From Trebonia sp963734665 (lineage in GTDB: Bacteria; Actinomycetota; Actinomycetes; Streptosporangiales; Streptosporangiaceae), in NCBI GenBank assembly GCA_963734665.1, contig CAVTIR010000003.1, forward strand, positions 124,001 to 188,000: a stretch of 64,000 nt of DNA. The letters run 5' to 3'. Positions 17,041 through 26,625 of this stretch are shown here, in pieces. The translations under genes were made by a program, and so were the position numbers. The notes below the pieces were generated by a model. The model saw only the letters and a program-made list of their open reading frames with translations. It ran no database searches and was not told the DNA's origin. Every line of letters begins with the position of its first letter. Positions within the stretch are counted from its first letter, which is position 1.

Positions 17041-17655
17041 TTACCCGGCGGCGGAAAGGCGGAGATCCAGCCCGCCGAGCGGGCCGCCCATCTGCTGGAG
17101 GCGCGAACCGGTGGCCAGGTCGCCGAGGTCGATGACAGCGAAGTTGTTCGCTTCGAGCACCGAGCGAAGGTCGGCCTTGGCTGCGGTGTCGTCCCCGCTG
17201 ACGAACAGGGCGTGCTGCTCGCCGTCGGGCACGGGCGACAGCAGCCGCGTGAACGGGATGTGGTTGAAGGCCTTAATCACGCTGGCGCCAGGGGCCAGCG
17301 AGGCGACGACTTCGCTGGATGTGCGGTCGCCGAAGTCGAACAGCTCGACCGTCGGCGGGTCGTAAACCTTGATCGCGTTCGTTGCGTCGACGAGAGTGTT
17401 GCCTGACCAGGGCGGCAGCGCCGCGAGAGTGCTCTCGACCGCCCTCCACGGGGTGGCCAGCACGACGAGCGGCGCCTGAGCAGCCTGCGCGCTTGTTCCC
17501 GCTTCGGCGCCGGCGCCGAGTTGCGCGATCACCTCGCCGAGGCTGTCAGGACCGCGGCTGTTGCTGATTACCACGTTGCCGCCCGCGGCGAGGAAGAACC
17601 GGGCGACGGCCTTGCCGACGGTGCCTGCTCCAAGTATTCCGGCGGTTGGTGTCAT
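17041..17655 (-). CDS. NAD(P)-binding F420-dependent-oxidoreductase-like protein
   Basis: 204 residues; ATG 17655 has AGAGGAAA upstream. The N-terminus AGILGAGTVGKAVARFFLAA is a Rossmann dinucleotide fold; NVVISNSRGP then binds the 2-prime phosphate of NADP. Later blocks LVVLATPWRAVE, TLVDATNAIK and SVIKAFNHIPF match the F420-dependent NADP reductase/ProC-like family. These cytoplasmic proteins move hydride between NADPH and F420 or another partner. It is intact, unlike the fragments on its downstream side. Confidence 0.8.
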   Translation of the reverse strand: MTPTAGILGAGTVGKAVARFFLAAGGNVVISNSRGPDSLGEVIAQLGAGAEAGTSAQAAQAPLVVLATPWRAVESTLAALPPWSGNTLVDATNAIKVYDPPTVELFDFGDRTSSEVVASLAPGASVIKAFNHIPFTRLLSPVPDGEQHALFVSGDDTAAKADLRSVLEANNFAVIDLGDLATGSRLQQMGGPLGGLDLRLSAAG

Positions 17656-18003
17656 GTCGATTTCCTCTCGATGTGCTGCGCGAGGTCATGGTGGTGCTGC
17701 GCGAGGTCATGCTTGCTGGCGAACGTTCCCGCAGCGGCATAGACGTCAATCATCGGCATGACTCACATGATTGCGCGCCGTCGGCTGGCCGGGCATCACG
17801 TGGTGCTCGTAGTCCGCCGGGCCCGGCCACCAGGTCACCGCCGTGGCGGGCGGCCGCCGGGGCCGGCCGGGTCTCGCCGGCAGCGGCGGAGCACGGCTGC
17901 CTGCCGACTTGCGCCGCTGCCCGGCCGTCGGATATGTTTCGATGTCACAATTGTCTATATTGTCAATCAATAATATTGGTTACTGGCATACCGGAGGTAC
18001 CTG
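17656..18003. other. 348-bp divergent intergenic region with AT-rich promoter island
   Basis: It separates the minus-strand reductase from the plus-strand MHS transporter. The half near the transporter (17945-17985) is AT-rich and holds ATTGTC twice (nine bases apart) and CAATAATATTG (17968-17978), a dyad around one central base. These look like an operator/promoter, but no firm -35/-10 pair was found. Confidence 0.4.
17673..17711. repeat. 18-bp direct repeat, two copies
   Basis: GTGCTGCGCGAGGTCATG occurs at 17673-17690 and again at 17694-17711, a period of 21 bases (two helical turns). It lies just upstream of the reductase start. Either a tandem operator or a slippage duplication would explain it. 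Confidence 0.6.
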
Positions 18004-19368
18004 GTGCGAGCGCGCGGCAAGACCGCACAGGAAACGGAGTTTCCAGTACCTCGTCGTTTGAGCGTCCGAATGGTCACCGGCGGCCTCATAGGAAACGTGA
18101 TCGAGTGGTACGACTGGTTCTGCTACGGTCTGCTCGCCAGCGTGTTCGCCGGCCAGATCTTCCCCGCCAAGCACCCGATCGACTCCATCCTTGCCGTGTT
18201 CGCCGCTTACGCCGTCGGTTTCTTCGTACGGCCCGTCGCGTCCCTGATCCTGTCCCCGTTCGGCGATCGCCACGGCCGCCGAGGCCTCATGGCCCTGAGC
18301 GTGGGCCTGATGGGGCTGGCGGCGCTCGTCCTCGCGGTGACCCCTACGTACGCCGCGGTTGGCATCCTCTCACCGATCATCCTGCTCGTCGCCCGCCTGC
18401 TGCAGGGTCTCTCCGCAGCCGGCGAGTACCAGAGCTCCATCAGCTACATCCTGGAGAACGCGCCTCAGCACCGACGGGGGCTCGTCAGCGGCCTGTTCAA
18501 CACGTCGTCCGGTATATCCATCCTCGCCGCCACCGTCTCGGCGAACCTCGTCACCGGCCTCATTCCTCAGCCGGCCCTCGCCGAGTGGGGCTGGAGGCTG
18601 CCGTTCTTGTTCGGAGCGCTTCTCTCGCTCTTCGGGCTCTACCTGCGCATGGGGATCCCCGAGTCGGAGACCTTCGTCGAGATCAAGGAGCACGGGCACA
18701 TCGTCAGGACCCCCCTCGGCACATCGCTGCGGCGCTACCCGAAGCAGCTCCTGCAGATCGCCGCCATCCAGTTCGTCGGCGTCCCCTACTACCTCTGGTC
18801 GACGTTCATCCCGACGTACGCGCATCTCGTCAGCCACATCTCGCTGAGTCTCGCCCTCACCGGGAACACGATCGGGCTGGTCGTCTACCTCTTCGCCCTC
18901 CCGACCGTCGGAGGCCTCGCAGACCGCTACGGACGCAAGCCCTTCCTGCTCGCCGGCGCGATCGGGCTCATCCTGCTCGTATACCCCTGCGTGCTCCTCC
19001 TGCACAGCCCCTCGTTCCCCGCCTTTCTTGCCGCCAGCCTCATCGGCTGGCTCCTCCTCTCGATGATCGAGGCGCTCGCGCCCGCCGTCGCCGTCGAGCT
19101 CCTGCCGCCGGGGACCCGGGTCTCGGGAATCGGCGTGCCTTACCAGATCTCCACCGCGGTACTGGCCGGCACGGCGCCCCTCATCGCCTCGTGGCTGATC
19201 TCGATCGGCCACCCGACCTACATCGCGTTCTATGTCATGGCCATCATGGCAATCGGGGGCCTCATCTACCTCACGATCCCCGAGACGAAGAACCTCATGG
19301 TCACGGCCGCCGACGCGTCTCCCCAGTCGTTGCACCCGGCGGCCGCCCCGAGCACCGACCCGGTCTGA
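18004..19368 (+). CDS. MHS-family MFS metabolite:H+ symporter (ProP/KgtP/ShiA-like)
   Basis: 454 residues; GTG 18004 has GGAGGT five bases upstream. The first membrane segment, GGLIGNVIEWYDWFCYGLLA, and the following AAYAVGFFVRPVASLILSPF are hallmarks of the metabolite:H+ symporter family. DRHGRRGLMALSV is MFS motif A, and ARLLQGLSAAGEYQSSISYI is the central signature. Twelve membrane segments are predicted by eye. It probably imports the substrate of the hydantoinase/oxoprolinase proteins that follow on the same strand 68 bases later. Confidence 0.88.
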   Translation: MRARGKTAQETEFPVPRRLSVRMVTGGLIGNVIEWYDWFCYGLLASVFAGQIFPAKHPIDSILAVFAAYAVGFFVRPVASLILSPFGDRHGRRGLMALSVGLMGLAALVLAVTPTYAAVGILSPIILLVARLLQGLSAAGEYQSSISYILENAPQHRRGLVSGLFNTSSGISILAATVSANLVTGLIPQPALAEWGWRLPFLFGALLSLFGLYLRMGIPESETFVEIKEHGHIVRTPLGTSLRRYPKQLLQIAAIQFVGVPYYLWSTFIPTYAHLVSHISLSLALTGNTIGLVVYLFALPTVGGLADRYGRKPFLLAGAIGLILLVYPCVLLLHSPSFPAFLAASLIGWLLLSMIEALAPAVAVELLPPGTRVSGIGVPYQISTAVLAGTAPLIASWLISIGHPTYIAFYVMAIMAIGGLIYLTIPETKNLMVTAADASPQSLHPAAAPSTDPV

Positions 19369-19436
19369 CTCCCGATCCGCCGACGCACAGAACCCCGGAC
19401 CGCGACATCCAGAACATGAGGAGCAGCAGCACAGCC

Positions 19437-21497
19437 ATGCCCGCCACACACCCCCGGGTCCGGATCGGCATCGACGTGGGAGGGACGTTCACGGACTTCG
19501 TAGCGGTCACCGACGGCGACTCGCGACTGTTCCACCTCAAGGAGCCGAGCACGCCCGACGATCCCTCGGCCGCGGTCATCTCCGGCCTCGGCCGGGTGAT
19601 CAATGGTCTCGGGGTGGCGGCGGGCGACATCGCTTCCATCGCTCACGGAACGACTATCGGACTCAACGCGATCATCCAGCGCGCGGGCGCCGACATCGCG
19701 CTCGTTATCAGCCGGGGTCACCGGGACGTGCTCGAGCTGACTCGGCGGCTCCCGAAAGAGTTTGACCTACGGCAGCCGAGAATCCGGCCTCTCGTGCCAC
19801 GCAACCGCGTTATCGAGATCGACGCGCGCCTCAACGCGCGCGGAGAGATCATCGACGATCCGAACGATGCGGAAATCGAGCGCGTCGCACAACGCCTGCG
19901 TGCCAGCGGAGTGGCTGCGGCGGCGATCACGGTGCTTCACAGCTATCTCGATCCCGCGTTCGAACAGGACGTCGCCCGGCGTCTGGCCGCCGTGCTGCCA
20001 GGGATCCCCGTCTCGGCGTCATCGTCGATCTGGCCCGAGATCCGCGAGTACAACCGGACGTCAGTCGTCGCTCTCAACGCGTACATCACGCCGTTGATCG
20101 AGAGCTACCTAGACGGGCTCAAGCGCCGTCTCGGCACTCTCGGTGTCACCGCTCCGCTCTATATCACTGCGAGCAACGGAGGCTCGCTCGGCCTCGAGTC
20201 GGCGCGAGAGCGACCCATCGACACGATCCTCTCGGGTCCGGCAGCGGGAGTCACGGCAAGCCTGCTTCTCGCGGAGGAGACCGGGCTCGACAGCATCATC
20301 TCCTTCGACATGGGCGGGACCAGCAGCGACATCGGCGTCGCCGTCGCCGGCGAGGCGGAGTTCGCGAACCGGACGGAGGTCGGCGGCCTGCCCCTTATCC
20401 TGCCCGTCGTCGACGTCAACGCGATCGGCGCAGGCGGCGGCTCGATCGCCTGGATGGACGAGCAGGACGCCCTTAGGGTCGGGCCGGAGAGCGCCGGTGC
20501 CGTGCCGGGTCCCGCCGCTTACGGGTTCGGCGGAACCCGCCCGACGGTCACTGACGCGTACCTAGTCACCGGCATCATCGACCCTGACCGCTTCCTCGGC
20601 GGCGAGAAGAGGCTCGATCTCGAAGCGGCGCGCAACGCCATGGAACCCATCGCCGCGGGCCTCGGTCATCGCGGCGACGACGCGCCGACTCGCGCCGCAG
20701 CCGACATCCTCAGCGTGGCAACGGTCGGCATGGCCGCCGAACTCCAGAAGGTGCTCGCACGCAGAGGCTTCGAAGCGAGCGAGTTCACGCTCGTCGCGTT
20801 CGGAGGTGCCGGTCCGACCCACGCAGCCCTCCTGGCCGAAGAAATCGGGATATCCTCCGTCGTCGTCCCGCTCTCAGCAGGCACTTTCTGCGCCCTTGGC
20901 GCCGTCGGCGCGCACCTGCGGAGAGACTACCTGCGCGGGATCGGACGCCCGCTCGACGCGGACGCCGCAAAGATCGCGAACGACCATCTTCGGGAACTCC
21001 TTGAGTCGGGACGGGCGTGGGCAGCCGCGCAGGGCGAGTCGGTCGAATCGGTTGAAGTCCGCTGTTCACTGGAGATGCGCTACTACGGCCAGGCGTTTGA
21101 GCTTGACGTCGACGTCGATGAAAGCAGTCTCCCGCTCGATGTCGAGTGGATCGCGGAGGCATTCGGAGCGAGGCACGAGGAGGAGTTCGGCCACCGTGAT
21201 CACTCCGCCGACGTCATCGTGATCGCGGTGAAGGCGACTGCCACGGGACGGGTCCGGCCGGTGCCGACCGGAGCACTTCCGCCCTCGACGCCGGACCCGG
21301 CGGGTCGTGCCGAACGGAACGTCTACGTGGGTGGACACTGGGCCCCTGCCCTCCTGCTCCAAAAGGACGACCTCGTCGACTCGCTGCAAGTGCCGGGACC
21401 GGCTGTCATCGACCTCGGGCACACGACTGTCCTCGTGCCGCCCAGGTGGACGGTGACCGCGACCCGTGGGAACAGCGTGCGACTGACTCGGTCGTGA
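19437..21497 (+). CDS. hydantoinase/oxoprolinase family protein, subunit A (HyuA)
   Basis: 686 residues from ATG 19437 (GAGGAG lies 13 bases upstream; ATG 19416 is an alternative without a site). The N-terminus RIGIDVGGTFTDFVAV is the ASKHA ATP-binding phosphate-1 motif. HGTTIGLNAIIQR, SFDMGGTSSDIGV and DVNAIGAGGGSIAW are family blocks in order, ending with the FGGAGPTHAALLAEE segment. HyuA with HyuB forms ATP-dependent N-methylhydantoinase, 5-oxoprolinase or acetophenone-carboxylase-type enzymes in the cytoplasm. Substrate specificity cannot be read. The length is normal for the family. Confidence 0.9.
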   Translation: MPATHPRVRIGIDVGGTFTDFVAVTDGDSRLFHLKEPSTPDDPSAAVISGLGRVINGLGVAAGDIASIAHGTTIGLNAIIQRAGADIALVISRGHRDVLELTRRLPKEFDLRQPRIRPLVPRNRVIEIDARLNARGEIIDDPNDAEIERVAQRLRASGVAAAAITVLHSYLDPAFEQDVARRLAAVLPGIPVSASSSIWPEIREYNRTSVVALNAYITPLIESYLDGLKRRLGTLGVTAPLYITASNGGSLGLESARERPIDTILSGPAAGVTASLLLAEETGLDSIISFDMGGTSSDIGVAVAGEAEFANRTEVGGLPLILPVVDVNAIGAGGGSIAWMDEQDALRVGPESAGAVPGPAAYGFGGTRPTVTDAYLVTGIIDPDRFLGGEKRLDLEAARNAMEPIAAGLGHRGDDAPTRAAADILSVATVGMAAELQKVLARRGFEASEFTLVAFGGAGPTHAALLAEEIGISSVVVPLSAGTFCALGAVGAHLRRDYLRGIGRPLDADAAKIANDHLRELLESGRAWAAAQGESVESVEVRCSLEMRYYGQAFELDVDVDESSLPLDVEWIAEAFGARHEEEFGHRDHSADVIVIAVKATATGRVRPVPTGALPPSTPDPAGRAERNVYVGGHWAPALLLQKDDLVDSLQVPGPAVIDLGHTTVLVPPRWTVTATRGNSVRLTRS

Positions 21498-21535
21498 GCG
21501 CCTCGCCGCCACCCGTCAAGAAGGGGGAAGACCAC

Positions 21536-23612
21536 ATGCTGATCTCGGAGAACACTGCGCAGCCCGTCGGGAGCGATCTCAACCCTGTCGTCTTCTCGGC
21601 CATCTCCGCCAAACTGCAGGCGATCGCAGTTGAGATGGGCTTCACGCTCAAGCGCACAAGCCGGTCGCTCTATGTGAAGGACGGTGAGGACTTCTGTGCG
21701 GCGGTCGTCGGCCTCGACGGTCTCATACTCGCCGCGCCAGAACACGGTCGGCTCGACGCTGCTCACCCTCGTCAACAGCTCCGCGGCGATCGGAGCCGTC
21801 GGCACCCTGGCACCCGGCGACGTGCTGATCACCAACGACGCGTTCACCTCGGGTGCCCTGTCGACGCACCTTGCGGACATCCACGTGATCGAGCCCTACT
21901 ACTACGGCGACGAACTCGTCGGCTACGGATGGGCATTCATCCACTCCTCCGATGTGGGCGGGCGTGTGCCGAGCAGCATCTCCCCGCTGAACACCAGCGT
22001 CTATCAGGAGGGCCTCCAGATACCCCCGGTGAAGCTCGTGAAGGCGGGCGTCATCGATACGGAGATCGAGGCCTTCATCCGGGTGAACTCGCGGACGCCG
22101 GATGCCAACTCGGCGGACATCCGCGCGATGCTCGCCGCGCTTCGACACGGCAAGAACGCGGTCGGCGGTCTCATTGACAAATATGGGATCGACGCCTTCC
22201 TGACGACTCAGCGGCGCATTCTCGCCCGCTCGGACGAGCGGTCCCGCCAGATCGCGAGAAGCCTGCCCGCCGGTTCCTACAGTTTCAGCGATTTCCTCGA
22301 CGACGACGGCATCTCGCCCTATCCGGTGCGCTTCAAGGTGACGCTGACGGTGGGCGAGTCCGGCGAGCTCGGGGTGGACTTCACCGGGACAGATCCGCAG
22401 GTCGACTCAGCATTCAACATCGTGAGCGCCGGGCGCCCGAATCCGATGACGACCGGCCGCGTGCGCTCGGCGTTCTCGACCCTCGACGAGCACTTCCCCA
22501 CCGACGGCGGCCAGGTCCGGGCGCTTCGCGTGACTGCGCCGCCGGGAAGCGTCGTGGATGCGCTGAGACCGGCCGCGATCGGAGCACGCCATGTGTCGGG
22601 GGTGCGCCTCAGCGACGTCGTGGGAGGGGCGACGCTCCAGATGGCTCCGGAGGTGATGCCGGCCGCGGGCAGCGGCGTCGTCATACCCGTCGTGATCGCC
22701 GAACGACGTGCAAATGGTCGGGGCTCGCAGGTCGCCACGACGCTCTTCGGCGGCTTCGGGGCGGCTTTCGGGCTCGACGGTCACGACGGGAAGGACAACA
22801 GCTACAGCGTCGTGGCGTCGAATTCGATGGAGTCCACGGAGGCGGAGCTCAACATCCACGTCCTGTCGTACCGGCTCCGGCCGGACTCGGGCGGCCCGGG
22901 GCGCTGGCGCGGGGGCGTCGGACGAGAGCTCGTCTTCCGCATCGACGCCGATGGAACCCAAGTGCTCGCGCGTGGCCTGGACCGATTTGTCTTCCGCCCG
23001 TGGGGAGCGTTCGGCGGGAAGCCCGGGCAGCCGACAGAGGTCATCCTCAACGAGGGCCGTCCCACCGAATGCAGGTACCGCAAGTTCGATTTCCTGCAGC
23101 TTTCGCGGGGCGACACCATGACGTTCCGTACCCCGGGGGGCGGCGGATACGGGCCGGCGTACGAGCGCGACGTCGAAGCCGTCCTGCAGGACGTGCGGTC
23201 CGGTCTCGTCTCTCCGGCGCGAGCGCGGAAGGACTACGGGGTCGCCGTGCGGGGCGATCTCAACACCGAAGACATCGGGATCGACCGCGCCGAGACGGAG
23301 CGCCTTCGTCGCGACATGGCCGCGGCCGACGCCGGCGGAACTGAGACGTTCTCCTACGGCCCCGAGCGGACCGCCTGGGAGAGCGTCTTCACTCCCGGCT
23401 GGTACGACGAGCTCAACGAGACGCTCTTCGCCCTGCCCAGCGGGGTTCGATCGTCCCGGCGATCCGCACTGTTCGCCGCCGCGATGGCGGCCCTGCCCGC
23501 CGACTTCCCGGTAGCTCTGGCCGACCCCGGCCAGATCGCGCACGCAGCGGCGGCCGCGGCGCGGCTGCTCGAAGACTTGAAAACGGAAGCTCGTGAGCGT
23601 GGCTACGCCTGA
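21536..23612 (+). pseudogene. hydantoinase B/oxoprolinase subunit B (HyuB), one +1 frameshift
   Basis: ATG 21536 has AAGGGGGAAG upstream. The first 66 codons (to DGLILAA) read in one frame; skipping one C at 21737-21738 lets the protein continue QNTVGSTLLTLVNSSAAIGA in the next frame to the stop at 23612, giving about 691 residues, the normal HyuB length. Family blocks are intact after the shift: LAPGDVLITNDAF, IHSSDVGG, GGPGRWRGGVGRELVF and FRTPGGGGYG. Without repair, the first frame ends at 22177. As the only defect is one base, a recent mutation, an error in the sequence or programmed frameshifting are all possible. It works with HyuA just upstream. Confidence 0.85.
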
Positions 23613-25671
23613 CCTCAGCAAGCAGACTCCGAGCGTGACGTCGGCTGCCAACGTTCCGCCCTCGCTTCGGCCCACGATCGCCATCGTAGGAGCGGGTCCC
23701 CGGGGAACATCGCTGCTTGAGCGCATCAGCGCGCATCTGCGCGCGAGTCCTCCTTCGGTGCCACCCGTCATCCACGTCGTGGAACCGTGGCGGCCGGGCG
23801 CGGGCAAGATCTGGCGATCCGATCAGTCCCACGAGCTCCTCATGAACAGCACGGCCGGACAGTCCACGAACTTCCTCGACGCCACGTTCGGGGAGGAACT
23901 CCCGATCGTATTCGGTCCGACCCTTTACGAGTGGTGCGCCCTCGCCAGAGCTGAGCTGCGCAACGAACCGGGATCCAGTGACGAGGACGCGATCGAGCCC
24001 CGGATCGTGGGCACGTTCCGCGAGCACCCGCCGCGGATCGATGACTACGACGAGGCCATCCGGCGCGAGATACGGACGATCGGGATCAACGACTACCCCA
24101 GCCGGGCCCTCTACGGGCACTACCTGGAATGGTGCTTCTGCCGTGCAGCCGCATCGTTGCCGGCGGACGTGATCCTGCGGGTCCATCGCGAGCGGGCCCG
24201 CGACTGCGTGCCAAGGGGCGACGGATCCCAGGAGCTCGTGCTCGAGTCGGGAACATCGCTTGTCGCCGACGCTGTGGCGTTCGCGCTCGGCTGGCTCGAG
24301 GGTTCCGATTCGGAGGCCGACGCCGAGCTCCGGCGGCGGCACGACGGCACGGTGTGGGTCCGCCCCCAGAGTCCGATCGACCAGCCGCTCGACGAGATAC
24401 CTGACAGCAGCCAGGTGATCGTGCGCGGCTTCGGCATGGGCTTTTTCGACGCGATGATCCTGCTCAGCGTCGGGCGCGGCGGCCGGTTCGTTCCGTCCGA
24501 CGAACCCTCCGAAGGTCGCCGCCTCCGCTACATCCCCTCGGGAGCCGAGCCGCTGCTGTACGTAGGCTCACGGCGAGGAGTACCTTTCCGGGCCAAGTCG
24601 CGCATAGCGGACTCCGCACCAGTGGACGAACACAGGTTCCTAAGACGGCTATCGCCCGCGGAACGGCCCGCCCATGGATGGAGCCTCGCCGCGGATCTGC
24701 TGCCGCTCGTGTACAAAGACGCGATCTGGGCCTACTACTCGACCCTCGCCGGCACTCGGCCGGAAGCATTCTCGGCGCCGGTGGGCGAGCTTCTCGCGGG
24801 AATAGCGGCATTCTCCCCCGAGGCCGATGAGTTCGGCGTGCTGCTGGATCGGATCGTGGCAAACCCGCGCGATCGCCTCGACCTGCGCGCCCTCGAGCGA
24901 CCCGGCCGCGCATTTCGCGACGTCCAGGATTACCGCGAATGGTTGCGCTCTTATATCGCCGAGGACATCGCGGAGGCGGAACTCGGACCGGCGAGCGCCC
25001 TCAAAGCGGCGACGCGGTCGATCGGGTCGGCACGCAAGGTCATGAGCGGCCTCGTGGAGTTCGGTGGACTGATCGCATCCGACTATCTGGGCGCCTATCC
25101 CCGATTCCTCTCCTTCGGCGCGATGCTCGCCGGCGGGCCGCCCGCATCTCGGCTGCGCGAATTCATGGCGCTCATGGACGCCGGCATCGTCCGACCGGTC
25201 GGCCCCGACATGTCGGTAACAGCGGGTTCCGGCGTCTTCGAGGCGCACTCACCACTGGTCCCGGGCTCGCGAGTGGTTGCGACCGCGCTGCTCGATGCGT
25301 GGATGCACAAGCCGACCGTCGTGGGCACGACAGATCGCCTGCTGGGCAATCTGACCGGCCGAGGTCTCGCTGTCCCCCATGCCGTCACGACTCGTGGTGG
25401 TTGCGAAGACGACACGGAGCGGATCGCCGTGCCGACCGGCGCGCTCGACGTCGATCCGCTGCACAGCCGCTTGAAAGATGCCGGTGGCACTCCGCACGAC
25501 TCGTTGTTCGCGATCGGGATCCCCACGGAAGGCGCCCGCATCTTCACCTTCGTGAGTCCGATGCCCCGGACGGGATCAGACGTGCTGCTGGAGACGAACC
25601 GCGTGTCGAAGCGAATGCTGCAGAGCGCGCAGGAGATCTCAGCCGCCAGAAGACGCGCACCGGGAAGCTGA
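23593..25671 (+). CDS. FAD/NAD(P)-binding protein (NAD_binding_9 family)
   Basis: 692 residues; GTG 23593 has GGAAG upstream and overlaps the HyuB end by 20 bases. TIAIVGAGPRGTSLLERI near residues 29-46 is the Rossmann FAD motif, and the family block HELLMNSTAGQSTNF follows near 93-107. Further blocks NDYPSRALYGHYLEW and QVIVRGFGMGFFDAMILLSV (second nucleotide site, near 276) are typical of this large actinobacterial family, related to flavin N-hydroxylases. Its position in the HyuAB/transporter operon suggests an oxidative step on the same substrate. Reaction unknown. Confidence 0.82.
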   Translation: MSVATPDLSKQTPSVTSAANVPPSLRPTIAIVGAGPRGTSLLERISAHLRASPPSVPPVIHVVEPWRPGAGKIWRSDQSHELLMNSTAGQSTNFLDATFGEELPIVFGPTLYEWCALARAELRNEPGSSDEDAIEPRIVGTFREHPPRIDDYDEAIRREIRTIGINDYPSRALYGHYLEWCFCRAAASLPADVILRVHRERARDCVPRGDGSQELVLESGTSLVADAVAFALGWLEGSDSEADAELRRRHDGTVWVRPQSPIDQPLDEIPDSSQVIVRGFGMGFFDAMILLSVGRGGRFVPSDEPSEGRRLRYIPSGAEPLLYVGSRRGVPFRAKSRIADSAPVDEHRFLRRLSPAERPAHGWSLAADLLPLVYKDAIWAYYSTLAGTRPEAFSAPVGELLAGIAAFSPEADEFGVLLDRIVANPRDRLDLRALERPGRAFRDVQDYREWLRSYIAEDIAEAELGPASALKAATRSIGSARKVMSGLVEFGGLIASDYLGAYPRFLSFGAMLAGGPPASRLREFMALMDAGIVRPVGPDMSVTAGSGVFEAHSPLVPGSRVVATALLDAWMHKPTVVGTTDRLLGNLTGRGLAVPHAVTTRGGCEDDTERIAVPTGALDVDPLHSRLKDAGGTPHDSLFAIGIPTEGARIFTFVSPMPRTGSDVLLETNRVSKRMLQSAQEISAARRRAPGS

Positions 25672-25698
25672 GCACTCTCCCGATGGAGCTTAAGGTGG

Positions 25699-26595
25699 CT
25701 ACCCAAAACTTACGGCGGCCAGCAGCCGCCGGGCCAGCACGACCGCGCCGGCGACTGGCTCTTCGTCCAGGATCCGTACTGTGAGCCCCGGGTGCTGCCG
25801 GGCGAGGCAAGTCCGGAAGGCCCGCGCCAGCTGGGGCTGGCACACGATGACGCTGCCCGCGGCGACGACGGTGCCGCCGACAGCGCCTCGCGCGACGAGC
25901 CTGCTCACCAGCGTGGCGAGGTGCCCGGCCGCGCCATCGATGACAGCGGCGGCCAGCGCGGACCCGCCGTCCGCAGCGGCGAAGACCGCGGGGGAGCGGG
26001 GCGCCCAGTTCTCTGGCGTGGGCTCGTCGTTCACCGCCCGCGCCAGGCGCTCGGCGGACGCCACGCCGAAGGCCTGTTGCAGCGCGTCGAGGAGCCCGTC
26101 ATCGGGGCGACCCTCGTCATGCGCGGCCAGCGCCGCCCGGGTGGCCTCGCGGACGATGGCCGCGGCGCCGCCCTCGTCGCCGAGCACCCAGCCCCAGCCG
26201 CCGGCACTCAGGGTGTTACCGTCGGCGTCGGCGGCGATCCCCACCGACCCGGTGCCGGCCACGATCCCGATGCCCTGGTCGAGACCGGCCGCGGGGATCA
26301 GGAGCGCGCCGTCGTTGACGATGGCGGCGCGGATCCCGAGCGATCCGAGCGCCCGCTCCAGATCCGCGACGACAGCGGGGGAGTTGCACCCTTGCGCGCC
26401 GACGCCCAGCGCCGCCACCCTGGCCTCGCGGGGCAGGCACTCAGCCAGCCGTTCCGTCAGCCAGGCCGCCGCCGCGTCCGCCGGGACAGCTTCCCATGCC
26501 GCGGCACTGAACCGGGCGTCGGTGACGCGTTCACCCGCCAGCGTCTCCGCCCGGATGGCCAGCTTGGTGCCGCCCACGTCAATGCCGGCGACCAC
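25699..26595 (-). CDS. N-acetylglucosamine-kinase-like protein (BadF/BadG ASKHA family)
   Basis: 298 residues. VAGIDVGGTKLAIR gives phosphate-1 with Asp6; IVNDGALLIPAAG and GIVAGTGSVGIA give the catalytic Asp region and phosphate-2. GGWGWVLGDEGGAAAIVREA is characteristic of GlcNAc kinases; the adenosine loop VVAAGSVIV is near 250. It phosphorylates a sugar or aminosugar with ATP. It is the last gene of a four-gene minus-strand unit (TIM barrel, Gfo/Idh, SIS, kinase), 30 bases after the SIS gene, where it could supply the phosphosugar handled by the SIS protein. Confidence 0.85.
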   Translation of the reverse strand: MVAGIDVGGTKLAIRAETLAGERVTDARFSAAAWEAVPADAAAAWLTERLAECLPREARVAALGVGAQGCNSPAVVADLERALGSLGIRAAIVNDGALLIPAAGLDQGIGIVAGTGSVGIAADADGNTLSAGGWGWVLGDEGGAAAIVREATRAALAAHDEGRPDDGLLDALQQAFGVASAERLARAVNDEPTPENWAPRSPAVFAAADGGSALAAAVIDGAAGHLATLVSRLVARGAVGGTVVAAGSVIVCQPQLARAFRTCLARQHPGLTVRILDEEPVAGAVVLARRLLAAVSFG

Positions 26596-26625
26596 GTTCT
26601 GTCCCGGCGCTTCCCTCGGCCACTC

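Noticed and set aside
17646..19436. Apparent 600-residue N-terminal extension of HyuA
   Set aside because: It overlaps the MHS transporter in another frame, is Arg/Pro-rich, and HyuA homology starts only at about 19437.
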